A program made the translations under genes and the position numbers. From positions 1-64,000 of the forward strand of contig NZ_FPAF01000018.1 of NCBI RefSeq assembly GCF_900116295.1: 64,000 nt of DNA. Direction: 5' to 3'. The DNA comes from Bacillus sp. 103mf. GTDB taxonomy: Bacteria; Bacillota; Bacilli; Bacillales; Bacillaceae_G. The first letter of the stretch is position 1, and every line of letters begins with the position of its first letter. The notes below the pieces were generated by a model, which saw only the letters and a program-made list of their open reading frames with translations, had not been told where the DNA came from and ran no database searches. Below, one piece after another: positions 35,438 through 45,367 of this stretch.

Positions 35438-35587
35438 AGTGAAACTTTATTCAGTGGGGCTCTTCATCCCCCACTGATTATCAGCCCTCACCAATCGGGC
35501 TTTTACGGGCAGTTTATCTCCCACTTAGCTTCTGTGCACCGCCAAACTCTGAGGCGAAGATATTACGGCCCGTTAATGCGGGATAAA
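35434..35587 (+). repeat. Stop-codon-adjacent repeat (family C), copy 2, long form
   Basis: Starts ATAAAGTGAAACTTTATTCA overlapping the MarR stop. Contains CAGTGGGG/CCCCCACTG, a CGGGCTTTTACGGGCAG block, and ends GCCCGTTAATGCGGGATAA. Long version of copy 1; inverted relative to copy 3 at 39148. Confidence 0.75.
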
Positions 35588-35662
35588 ACCCTTTATGGGT
35601 TTTTTATTCAAACATATATTTCGACTCTCGTAATATTCGACTATCGAAACAAAGGGGATATG

Positions 35663-36844
35663 ATGATGAGAATTATTTTATACACAGGTAAAGGTGGCGT
35701 AGGAAAAACAAGTATTTCAGCAGCAACAGCAATGCAAAGTGCAAAGCAAGGATTAAAAACGTTAGTCATGAGCACAGACCCTGCACATAGCTTAGGAGAT
35801 TCCTTTGGTATGAAACTTTCATCAGAACCGCAAGAAATTTGTGAAAACCTATGGGCGCAAGAAATTAATACAATCTATGAAATGGAAAAGGGCTGGGGGA
35901 AACTGCAAAAATATATTACCTTGCTATTTACATCAAAAGCGGCTGACGATATTACTACAGAGGAACTTACGATGTTCCCAGGTATGGAAGATTTAATTAG
36001 TTTACTGCGTGTATTAGACTACTATAAACAAAAAACGTACGATGTCATCATTATTGATTGCGCCCCAACCGGTGAAACGTTAGCGATGTTAAGCTTCCCT
36101 GATATGCTCGGCTGGTGGATGGAAAAACTGTTCCCAATTAAGCGGAAAGTATTAAACGTAGTGCGCCCTGTTGCTCAGCCGCTTTTAGGAATACCACTCC
36201 CTACCGATGATGTCATGGGAGAGTTAACAAATACACTAGAGCAGCTCAGCGAAATGAGAGATATTTTATCCAACCGAGAAATAACAAGCATTCGCGTTGT
36301 TGTAAATCCAGAAAAAATGGTTATTAAAGAGGCACAGCGCAGCTTCACATATTTAAACTTATATGACTACAATGTTGATGCTATCATGATTAATCGCGTC
36401 ATTCCTGATACTGTAACAGATTCGTATTTTCAAGCATGGAAAGATGCTCAAAAGAAATATAAAGCATTAATTCAGGATAGTTTTCAGCCGCTCCCTATTT
36501 ACGAGGCACCTATGTTTGAACAAGAAGTAGTGGGCTTATCTATGCTAGAGCGTGTTGGCGATGCTTTATTTAAAAATGATCCGGATCCAACTGCGGTAAA
36601 ATTCAACGGCCGAACGCAGTATGTCACAAAAAACGGAGATGAATATACCTTTGTTCTTTCGATCCCATTCTCTGATAAAAGTGAACTCTCTTTAAATCAG
36701 AAAGGTGACGAACTTATTATTCGCGCCGGTTCCGTAAAACGAAACATTACATTACCAAAAACATTAACGCATTTATCCATTCAAGGTGCAAAATTTGAAG
36801 GTGATGTCCTCAACATTCGATTTGGAGGTGTCGTTCATGCATGA
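35663..36844 (+). CDS. ArsA-family ATPase (GET3/ArsA-like)
   Basis: 393-residue P-loop ATPase of the anion-pump/Get3 class. Deviant Walker A GKGGVGKTS at about 10-18, switch I STDPAHSLGDSFG, switch II DCAPTGETLAML, and an adenine-pocket stretch VVNPEKMVIKEAQRSFTYL, then NRVIPD. The C-terminal 80 residues form an ArsA-type HSP20-like beta domain (VLSIPFSDKSELSLNQKGDE). No arsenite-binding cysteine cluster and no arsB nearby, so an arsenic role is unlikely. Start is one of ATG 35660/35663/35666 after AAAGGGG. It overlaps the next gene by 8 bases. Confidence 0.82.
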   Translation: MMRIILYTGKGGVGKTSISAATAMQSAKQGLKTLVMSTDPAHSLGDSFGMKLSSEPQEICENLWAQEINTIYEMEKGWGKLQKYITLLFTSKAADDITTEELTMFPGMEDLISLLRVLDYYKQKTYDVIIIDCAPTGETLAMLSFPDMLGWWMEKLFPIKRKVLNVVRPVAQPLLGIPLPTDDVMGELTNTLEQLSEMRDILSNREITSIRVVVNPEKMVIKEAQRSFTYLNLYDYNVDAIMINRVIPDTVTDSYFQAWKDAQKKYKALIQDSFQPLPIYEAPMFEQEVVGLSMLERVGDALFKNDPDPTAVKFNGRTQYVTKNGDEYTFVLSIPFSDKSELSLNQKGDELIIRAGSVKRNITLPKTLTHLSIQGAKFEGDVLNIRFGGVVHA

Positions 36845-37031
36845 AGATTTACTACACAAAATGATTCGGACGAAAATTGAGATTGGAGCGTATATGATAA
36901 ACGAATTACCTGCCCCGCTTCAGCAGCGAGCAAAAGGGGTATTAAACATATTTCAAGAAGAACTCACTTCTTATATACAGGAACAGAAACAGCCTGCAGA
37001 AACCTCTTTAAAGCCTATAACAATTGAATAA
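36837..37031 (+). CDS. 64-residue protein coupled to the ArsA-like ATPase
   Basis: Short, mostly helical, acidic protein (MHEDLLHKMIRTKIEIGAYM, then NELPAPLQQRAKGVLNIFQE) with no cysteines or membrane span. Not recognised. GGAGG lies eight bases before ATG 36837, inside the ATPase gene, and the frames overlap by eight bases, which suggests translational coupling and a physical or functional partner. A hairpin terminator follows. Confidence 0.65.
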   Translation: MHEDLLHKMIRTKIEIGAYMINELPAPLQQRAKGVLNIFQEELTSYIQEQKQPAETSLKPITIE

Positions 37032-37034
37032 TTA

Positions 37035-37074
37035 TATAAGAAGAGACCAGGAAAGGTCCTAGTCTCTTCTACTT
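37035..37074 (+). terminator. Terminator of the ArsA-like operon
   Basis: AGAAGAGACCAGG pairs with CCTAGTCTCTTCT around AAAGGT; the T-run is short. Confidence 0.65.
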
Positions 37075-37236
37075 AAAACTTCTTAGCTTTAATTTTATGA
37101 GAAATTAAGAATGTATCCATATTAAGACTTCCATTGTTCAACTAAAAAGGGCATATTTTTAAAAAAAATAATGTATTATCCTCACAACACACAATAATTA
37201 TTTAATAAAACAGATTAGACAAAGGAGGGTTTTCAA

Positions 37237-37722
37237 TTGAAAGAATTGGTTATTCTATTTTTATTTGCTATTACATTGCATAATTTAGAAGAAGCAGTAT
37301 GGTTACCAACGTGGTCCAATCACGCCTCAAAATTCCATAAACCTATAGGGAAAAACGAATTTTATTTTGCAGTTATTGTTATTACTTCATTGGCTTACCT
37401 TTCAACTTTTTATTATCTATTCTTCCCCAATTCAAGTCTAGCTAAATATATTCTTATTGGCTTCATGGGTTCAATGATTATTAATGCTATTTTTCCTCAT
37501 TTACTTGCAAGCATTGTGTTAAAAAGATATGCACCAGGACTTTTAACTGGTATGTTATTGAATATTCCTATTAATAGTTTCATTCTTTATCATTTTTTTA
37601 AAAACAACGAATTAACTTTTAGAGAGTTATTTTTATCCACACTTATAGTAGCAGGAGTATTAGCAATTTTAATTCCCATTTTATTTAAAACAGGAAAATT
37701 TGTTTCTAAACAAGTTTATTAA
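37237..37722 (+). CDS. HXXEE-domain membrane protein
   Basis: 161-residue protein with about five hydrophobic segments and the namesake motif LHNLEEAVWLP at 14-24. Conserved NEFYFAVIVITS and FPHLLASIVLKRYAPGL, ending with a basic tail. The family is uncharacterised; the His/Glu cluster in the membrane suggests metal or lipid chemistry, which is inference only. Starts at TTG 37237 after AAAGGAGGG. It has its own promoter-sized gap on either side. Confidence 0.8.
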   Translation: MKELVILFLFAITLHNLEEAVWLPTWSNHASKFHKPIGKNEFYFAVIVITSLAYLSTFYYLFFPNSSLAKYILIGFMGSMIINAIFPHLLASIVLKRYAPGLLTGMLLNIPINSFILYHFFKNNELTFRELFLSTLIVAGVLAILIPILFKTGKFVSKQVY

Positions 37723-37850
37723 AAACTAAAATAAATTAATTTTAATTTAGTGTAAATTTCTTCATCTCACATTTTTTTTAAAGGAAAACTCTCTAAAGTA
37801 ATGGAATAATTAAATGAATATAAAATTAAAAACTGGAGGCTGCAACTGAA

Positions 37851-38414
37851 ATGAAAATTGCTCTTTTACTCGTTGACATCCAAAATGATTATTTTCCAAA
37901 TGGAAAGATGGAACTGCGAAACGCCGATGAAGCAAGCGAATATGCAAAGCGCATACTTCAACATTTCCGTGAAACAAATCAGCCTATTTTTCATATTCAA
38001 CATGTTTCCGTACAGGAAAATGCAACGTTCTTTCTTCCGAATACAGAAGGCGTACATATCCATGAAAGTGTTCGTCCTTTTCAACAGGAAACGGTCATAC
38101 TTAAGCATTTTCCTAATAGTTTTCGAGAGACGCCTTTATTACAAGAATTACAAAATTTACAAATTGAACAAGTCGTTGTATGCGGCATGATGACCCATAT
38201 GTGCATTGATGCTACAGTACGAGCTGCCTTTGATTTTGGCTTTACATGTACAGTAGTGCATGACGCGTGTGCAACGAAAGATTTAATCTTTAAAAATGTT
38301 TCGATTCCCGCTGTATATATTCACAACACCATTCTCGCTTCCTTAAACGACGTATATGCTGAGGTAATTAGCCAGGCGGAATTTTTACAACGTGAGCAAT
38401 CCCTTCAAACTTAA
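37851..38414 (+). CDS. Isochorismatase-like cysteine hydrolase
   Basis: 187-residue alpha/beta hydrolase of the isochorismatase/nicotinamidase superfamily. Triad: Asp in ALLLVDIQNDYF (residue 9), Lys in ETVILKHFPNSF (about 85), Cys in MMTHMCIDATVRAAFDFG (about 118). The region VHDACATKDL is also typical. It lacks the metal-site His pattern of nicotinamidases, so it may act on another amide or ester; substrate unknown. GGAGG is before the ATG. A strong terminator lies at 38458. Confidence 0.85.
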   Translation: MKIALLLVDIQNDYFPNGKMELRNADEASEYAKRILQHFRETNQPIFHIQHVSVQENATFFLPNTEGVHIHESVRPFQQETVILKHFPNSFRETPLLQELQNLQIEQVVVCGMMTHMCIDATVRAAFDFGFTCTVVHDACATKDLIFKNVSIPAVYIHNTILASLNDVYAEVISQAEFLQREQSLQT

Positions 38415-38457
38415 CAAAAGAGGTTATTTCACTTTTTCGTGAAATGTATTCAAAAAG

Positions 38458-38496
38458 AAACACCGCTTTCAGCGAGCAAACTGAAAGCGGTGTCTT
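38458..38496 (+). terminator. Terminator after the cysteine hydrolase
   Basis: ACACCGCTTTCAG and CTGAAAGCGGTGT form a 13-bp stem, followed by CTTCTTGTC. Confidence 0.75.
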
Positions 38497-38667
38497 CTTG
38501 TCTAATCATAGATTTTCCTTCAAATTGTATTATACAGGAAATTTATAAAATTTATACAAGGAAATATGACGAATGGGGCAAATTTTCTTGTAATTTTGTG
38601 TGTTTTTCTTTAAACTAAGCACAAAAAACCAAAATAAGGTAAACTGATAACAAAGGAGGTACAACTA

Positions 38668-39084
38668 ATAAAAATTCCAATTCAGCGAAATCCACTGCTT
38701 TCTCTACTTATTATTGCATTATGCCCAATACCTTTTATTCTCTTTTTTGCAAAAGAAGCTGATGCAGGCTCTATTATAATAGGTGTCATCATAGTACCTG
38801 TTATCGGTATGCTTCTATGGGCACTATTTCATTCTTATCACGAGATTACAAGCACACATCTCGTTGCTGTATTTGGTTTCATCAAAATTATGATTCCGCT
38901 CCATGAAATAACTAGCATCAGATACACTTACAACTTACTTTCCGCACCTGCCTGGACATTTAAGCGCGCAGAAATTACTTATAGCAATTATAATATGGCT
39001 CTTATATCGTTACCAAAGGACCCCGATTTATTTATGAGAACAATGCAAGAGAAATGTCCTCTTCTAAACAAGAATAGGATCTGA
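38668..39084 (+). CDS. PH-domain membrane protein (YyaB-type), apparent ATA start
   Basis: 138-residue protein with two N-terminal spans (about 10-27 and 36-53) and a C-terminal bacterial PH (bPH_4/DUF1200-like) domain: IKIMIPLHEITSIRYTYNLL, then SAPAWTFKRAEITYSNYN and ALISLPKDPDLFM. The frame is continuous and family-like back to an ATA codon at 38668. An ideal AAAGGAGGT lies seven bases before that codon. No ATG, GTG or TTG occurs at that position. The only ATG (38809) would drop both spans and has no ribosome site. So either AUA is used or the start was lost by mutation. Confidence 0.6.
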   Translation: MKIPIQRNPLLSLLIIALCPIPFILFFAKEADAGSIIIGVIIVPVIGMLLWALFHSYHEITSTHLVAVFGFIKIMIPLHEITSIRYTYNLLSAPAWTFKRAEITYSNYNMALISLPKDPDLFMRTMQEKCPLLNKNRI

Positions 39085-39147
39085 CCTAGAAGCCTTTTAA
39101 GGTTAGTTCCTTTCTGCGCACGCATGTCGAATGCTGCCAAACGGTGT

Positions 39148-39269
39148 TTATCCCGCATTAACGGGCAGTACAGATTGTGGAAGCATGGAGAAGAAGACTG
39201 CCCGTAAAAGCCCGATTGGGGGGCTTTCCATCAGTGAGAAAGTCGTCACTGATGGAAGTTTCACTTTAT
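39148..39269 (-). repeat. Stop-codon-type repeat (family C), copy 3, inverted
   Basis: Minus strand begins ATAAAGTGAAACTTCCATCA and ends GCCCGTTAATGCGGGATAA. Inside, TTCCATCAGTGA pairs with TCACTGATGGAA, a strong hairpin. Facing copy 2 at 35434, 3.6 kb away. Confidence 0.75.
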
Positions 39270-39313
39270 ATTGTGTCGAATCGTCGATATATTAAAAAAA
39301 ACGCCGATATATT
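39270..39313 (-). repeat. ATATATCG-motif array, short copy
   Basis: On the minus strand ATATATCGGCG is followed 20 bases later by ATATATCGACG and then TTCGACACAA, directly abutting family C copy 3. The same motifs recur in a longer array at 51421. Confidence 0.6.
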
Positions 39314-39359
39314 TGAAAAATTGCTGGTATCAATTTTTCCATTTTATATTTAATAATAA

Positions 39360-39393
39360 TTAAAGACCTTCTCGGTTACGAGAAGGTCTTTCT
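39360..39393. terminator. Terminator after rocA
   Basis: AAAGACCTTCTCG and CGAGAAGGTCTTT pair around GTTA with A/T runs; serves rocA on the minus strand. Confidence 0.85.
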
Positions 39394-39401
39394 TATACTT
39401 C

Positions 39402-40949
39402 TTATAGAGTTTCAGAAGTAGTTTTTGCTTGCATGTGAAGTGCTAAGTAGTCAGGGCCACCTGCTTTAGAGTCTGTACCAGACATGTTAAAGCCACCAAA
39501 TGGTTGGTAACCTACGATTGCACCAGTACATCCACGGTTGAAGTATAAGTTACCAACGTGGAAGTCTTCACGTGCTTTTTCGATATGTTCACGGTTATTA
39601 GAAACAACAGCTCCTGTTAAACCGTATTCTGTATTGTTCGCAATTGCAAGTGCATGATCAAAGTCTTTTGCTTTGCAGAATGCTACAACTGGTCCGAAGA
39701 TTTCTTCTTTCATAAGGCGAGCATCTTCAGCAACGTCAGCGATGATTGTTGGTTTGATGAACCAGCCTTTAGAATCATCACCTTCACCACCTGCTACAAG
39801 TTTACCTTCTTCTTTACCAATCGCAACATAGCTCATTACTTTATCAAATGCAGCTTGGTCGTTAACAGGTCCCATATTTGTGCCTTGTTCCGCTGGGTTT
39901 CCTACTGTTAATTCATTTGTTAATTCAATTGCACGGTTTAATACGTGATCGTATACATCTTCATGGATTACTGCGCGAGAACATGCAGAACATTTTTGTC
40001 CTGAGAATCCAAATGCAGATGCAACGATAGATTTTGCCGCTAATTCAAGATCTGCTTCTTTATCAACAACGATTGTATCTTTACCGCCCATTTCAGCGAT
40101 AACGCGTTTTAACCAAATTTGTCCTGGATTTACTTTTGCTGCGCGTTCGTAAATACGAATACCCACATCGCGTGATCCAGTGAAACTGATGAAGCGTGTA
40201 CGAGGATGATCTACTAAGTAGTCACCAACTTCAGAGCCGCTACCAGGAATGAAGTTTACTACGCCCGCTGGTAAGCCAGCTTCTTCTAATACTTCCATAA
40301 ACTTCGCTGCTACTACAGGTGTTGTACTAGCTGGTTTTAATAATACAGTGTTACCAGACACTAATGCAGCTGTTGTCATACCTGCCATAATTGCAAATGG
40401 GAAGTTCCAAGGAGAAATGATAACACCTACTCCTAATGGAATATAAGAAAAACGATTATATTCAATTGGACGGCTTTCTACTGGAATGCCGTCTTTTAAT
40501 TTTAACATTTGACGACCATAATACTCCATGAAGTCAATTGCTTCTGCTGTATCAGCATCTGCCTCATTCCATGGCTTACCTGCTTCTTTTACAAGAATTG
40601 CGGAAAACTCATGTTTTCTGCGGCGAACGATTGCAGCTGCGCGGAATAAAATGTCTGCGCGCATTTCTGGTTTCGTTTTTCTCCAAGTTTGGAATGTTTC
40701 ATCCGCTACTTGCATTGCTTTCTCTGCTAATTCACGACTTGCTTTTGAAACGTGGCCAACGACTTCTTCTTTATTTGCTGGGTTTACAGAAATAATTTTA
40801 TCGTCTGTAGTGATCTTTTCTCCCCCAATAATTAATGGATAGTCTTGTCCAAGATAAGATTCTACTTTCTTTAAACCTTCTTCAAACGCAACTTTATTTG
40901 CCTCTACTGTAAAATCTGTAAATGGCTCATGTTTGTATGCTACTACCAT
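39402..40949 (-). CDS. rocA: 1-pyrroline-5-carboxylate dehydrogenase
   Basis: 515-residue NAD-dependent dehydrogenase converting glutamate semialdehyde (P5C) to glutamate in proline and arginine breakdown. ALDH features: [41 protein letters not shown] (general base Glu) and [13 protein letters not shown] (catalytic Cys), then [11 protein letters not shown]. The N-terminal [11 protein letters not shown] is typical of RocA/PutC. AGGGGAGG before the ATG. No proline dehydrogenase or arginine operon adjoins it, so it is a stand-alone copy here; a terminator follows. Confidence 0.93.
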   Translation of the reverse strand: MVVAYKHEPFTDFTVEANKVAFEEGLKKVESYLGQDYPLIIGGEKITTDDKIISVNPANKEEVVGHVSKASRELAEKAMQVADETFQTWRKTKPEMRADILFRAAAIVRRRKHEFSAILVKEAGKPWNEADADTAEAIDFMEYYGRQMLKLKDGIPVESRPIEYNRFSYIPLGVGVIISPWNFPFAIMAGMTTAALVSGNTVLLKPASTTPVVAAKFMEVLEEAGLPAGVVNFIPGSGSEVGDYLVDHPRTRFISFTGSRDVGIRIYERAAKVNPGQIWLKRVIAEMGGKDTIVVDKEADLELAAKSIVASAFGFSGQKCSACSRAVIHEDVYDHVLNRAIELTNELTVGNPAEQGTNMGPVNDQAAFDKVMSYVAIGKEEGKLVAGGEGDDSKGWFIKPTIIADVAEDARLMKEEIFGPVVAFCKAKDFDHALAIANNTEYGLTGAVVSNNREHIEKAREDFHVGNLYFNRGCTGAIVGYQPFGGFNMSGTDSKAGGPDYLALHMQAKTTSETL

Positions 40950-41082
40950 TATTTTAGCCTCCCCTTAGAAAAAAACGTTTACATAAATACAATATTATTC
41001 TACACGATAATTCCGATTTGTTCAAATATTCTTAGACTTACATTTTTAAAATTAAATAATTTTTCGAATATAATAAATAAAA

Positions 41083-41110
41083 AAACAACATGATGCATAT
41101 GCATCATGTT
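41083..41110 (-). terminator. Terminator after the TauE/SafE permease
   Basis: AACATGATGCAT is followed by its complement with no loop to speak of; on the minus strand GTTTTTTTATTT follows. Confidence 0.75.
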
Positions 41111-41879
41111 ATGAAATATGAATGTATTCCCAGAAATTTTTACCAATTAATAAAATTGTTACTACCAAAAATAAAATTCGTATATACCCTACGCCCTTTT
41201 GAACAGCAAATCTCGAACCGAAATATGCACCTGCAATCATTGATAGACCCATAATTAAACCATATTTAAATTGAATTGCTCCTAAAAATAAAAATGTAAT
41301 CAGCGATACAATATTGCTAACAAAATTTAGAATCCGACCAGCGGCAGCCGCACGGATAAAATCCAAACCAATTAATAAAAATGCAAAAATTAAAAATGAA
41401 CCTGTACCTGGTCCAAAAAAACCATCATAAAATCCAATAATCAAAATGACTAAATAGAATAAAAATGTTTTTCCCTTCGTCATTTTTTTATAAGTAGATA
41501 CACTACCCCAATCTTTTTTTACAATAATATAAATAGCAATTAACACAAGTAAAACTAATATAAGAGGACGCAAAACATCCGGTGGAATGAATTTTACAAC
41601 AAATGCACCTGCAATTGCCCCAACAATTGTGAACGGAATAAGTTTTCCTACAATGCGAAAGTCTACTTTTTTAGAACGAATAAAATACATTGTACTCGTA
41701 AATGAACCCATTGTTGCCGCCAATTTATTTGTTGCGATTGCCGAAGCTGGAGGTAAACCTACAAACATAAGTGCCGGAAGCGAAATTAAACCGCCACCTC
41801 CAACAACAGAGTCGATAAATGATGCTAAAAAACCGAAAGCAATGAGTAGTATAATGACTTGCAAACTTAAATCTTCCAT
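41109..41879 (-). CDS. TauE/SafE-family sulfite/anion exporter
   Basis: 257-residue permease with about eight spans. Family features: FGFLASFIDSVVGGGGLISL, PALMFVGLPPASAIATNKLA (first repeat) and the second-repeat IIGFYDGFFGPGTGSFLIFA. It probably exports sulfite, sulfoacetate or another small anion; the substrate is unknown. GAGGG lies before ATG 41879; a longer frame to 42008 enters a family R repeat and lacks a ribosome site. Monocistronic. Confidence 0.88.
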   Translation of the reverse strand: MEDLSLQVIILLIAFGFLASFIDSVVGGGGLISLPALMFVGLPPASAIATNKLAATMGSFTSTMYFIRSKKVDFRIVGKLIPFTIVGAIAGAFVVKFIPPDVLRPLILVLLVLIAIYIIVKKDWGSVSTYKKMTKGKTFLFYLVILIIGFYDGFFGPGTGSFLIFAFLLIGLDFIRAAAAGRILNFVSNIVSLITFLFLGAIQFKYGLIMGLSMIAGAYFGSRFAVQKGVGYIRILFLVVTILLIGKNFWEYIHIS

Positions 41880-41940
41880 CTGTACTTTCCCTCGATCCCC
41901 TTGTATATTAACAACATTAAAAATTATAACAAAATTTTTA

Positions 41941-42108
41941 CTATATAAATATAAATTAAAAAGCATAAAACCCCCTTTCTTTTTAAATGAGCGAGAGCAT
42001 CTGACCATGCATAGAAGCGGTCAGAGCCTTTTCCTGCCACGTGCAATACGAAGACAAGAAGAGAAAGCAAGTACATGCCACTTTTTATTCTGTATAGCAG
42101 TAACTTAC
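41941..42108 (-). repeat. Structured dispersed repeat (family R), copy 8, inverted
   Basis: The only copy on the minus strand. Reads GCACGTGGCAGGAAAAGGC, TCTGACCGCTTCTATGCATGG, TCAGATGCTCTCG and then the tail AAAGGGGGTTTTATGC. Fills the gap between the permease and camS. Confidence 0.75.
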
Positions 42109-42111
42109 ATA

Positions 42112-42147
42112 CAAAAAAGCCGTTCCTCATAAAAGGAACGACTTTTC
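42112..42147. terminator. Terminator after camS
   Basis: AAAAGCCGTTCCT and AGGAACGACTTTT pair around CATAAA, directly past the camS stop; bidirectional. Confidence 0.8.
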
Positions 42148-43326
42148 TTAATCTAACACTTGAACAAACGGCTTATCTTGTTTCACGTCACGAATAATGA
42201 TTGCTTCTGGACGTTCTACAGATTTAATTGTAACTTGCACTTTAATATAATTAGGGAAATCCATAACAGCTCCAGCTATATATTGTGTAAATCCAATGAC
42301 TTCTGCCTTTCCACTAAACTGAACTGGAATTTCAAGCTTCAATTCTTTTAATTGACCATCTTTATAGAATCCTCTACCCACAACTGCAGTATAATCACCT
42401 GTAAAATACTGCGCTATTTTCGCATTGAAGTTCTTTACACTTGTTGCATCGTCACGATAATCTCTTTCTGCTTCATTAGAAGGGAATAAATAATATTTTT
42501 CGTCTAGTGCTTTCCAATCGTCTACTTTATCGCTACCTTTATCAACTATTGTATACGATAAAAAGGATCCTGGTACAAGTGAAGATTTCGCTTCCTGCCT
42601 GTAGATCGCAAAAGTAATTGGAACATTTTTCAATTCATCTTTCTTGCGCAGAATTGGTAAGATTTCTTGCGCCATTTTTTTCCCTTCTTCTAGCAATGTT
42701 TTATCATCAATTTTTTGTTCACGCGGATAACCATGTTGTTCTGTGTAATAATGAACAGAATTCATCGCAAGGCCGATAACAACTCCACCTAACTCTACTT
42801 GGTTCTCATCCTTTATTTTTAAGTAATCCTGTTCTAAAATTTGCGATAAATACATTGGACTCTTTTCATTTCTCGCTTCTAATGTTTCCGGCTCTCCTGG
42901 TGGCAGCTCTGGATTTAAACCATTCGGCAGCCTCTTCTTCAACGCCTTTTCTAAATTACTCTGCTGCTCAGGTGAACGTTTTCTCCCAATTAATGCTTGT
43001 ATCGTATCTTTATCTAAATACTTTCCGCCTTGAAATATATAATCTTTCGTACTAAATGATTCTTTTGCAATGCGCATTAACCCTGTTTCAAATTCATCAA
43101 CATCTAAACGGCTATTTAATCCTTGCACAGCTAACCCGCGTGCCGATCCTTTTTCAAATGGAACTGCCGTTTTATAATAATCATCGGAAATCGAGTATTT
43201 CGAAATAATTGATTTATCTTTCGAATTCCCTGATTTTTCTACAATTTTTTCTTCTTTTTTTAACCCCATACTACATCCACTAAGAAGTAATCCAAGGCTT
43301 AACGCTGCTAATATAACTTTTTTCAT
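42148..43326 (-). CDS. camS: CamS-family lipoprotein
   Basis: 392-residue lipoprotein. Signal peptide MKKVILAALSLGLLLSGC with lipobox LSGC, then a long extracytoplasmic domain with LDVDEFETGLMRIAKESFS, VELGGVVIGLAMNSVHYYTE and ETKVFP-like motifs of the CamS (sex-pheromone precursor) family. In staphylococci the signal peptide carries a pheromone peptide; here the function is unknown. It lies last in pcrB-pcrA-ligA-camS, 16 bases after ligA. Start at 43326; AGAGGTG precedes it at a longer than usual distance. Confidence 0.85.
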   Translation of the reverse strand: MKKVILAALSLGLLLSGCSMGLKKEEKIVEKSGNSKDKSIISKYSISDDYYKTAVPFEKGSARGLAVQGLNSRLDVDEFETGLMRIAKESFSTKDYIFQGGKYLDKDTIQALIGRKRSPEQQSNLEKALKKRLPNGLNPELPPGEPETLEARNEKSPMYLSQILEQDYLKIKDENQVELGGVVIGLAMNSVHYYTEQHGYPREQKIDDKTLLEEGKKMAQEILPILRKKDELKNVPITFAIYRQEAKSSLVPGSFLSYTIVDKGSDKVDDWKALDEKYYLFPSNEAERDYRDDATSVKNFNAKIAQYFTGDYTAVVGRGFYKDGQLKELKLEIPVQFSGKAEVIGFTQYIAGAVMDFPNYIKVQVTIKSVERPEAIIIRDVKQDKPFVQVLD

Positions 43327-43342
43327 GGTAACTTTGCACCTC

Positions 43343-45367
<2,025 letters not shown>

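Noticed and set aside
35663-36844. Arsenical pump ATPase (arsA) of an ars operon
   Set aside because: No arsB, arsR, arsC or arsD nearby and no metal-binding cysteine cluster; family similarity alone does not support the name.
39402-39500. Programmed frameshift or selenocysteine at aldehyde dehydrogenase ends
   Set aside because: Both rocA and gabD are full length with intact catalytic Cys; nothing unusual.
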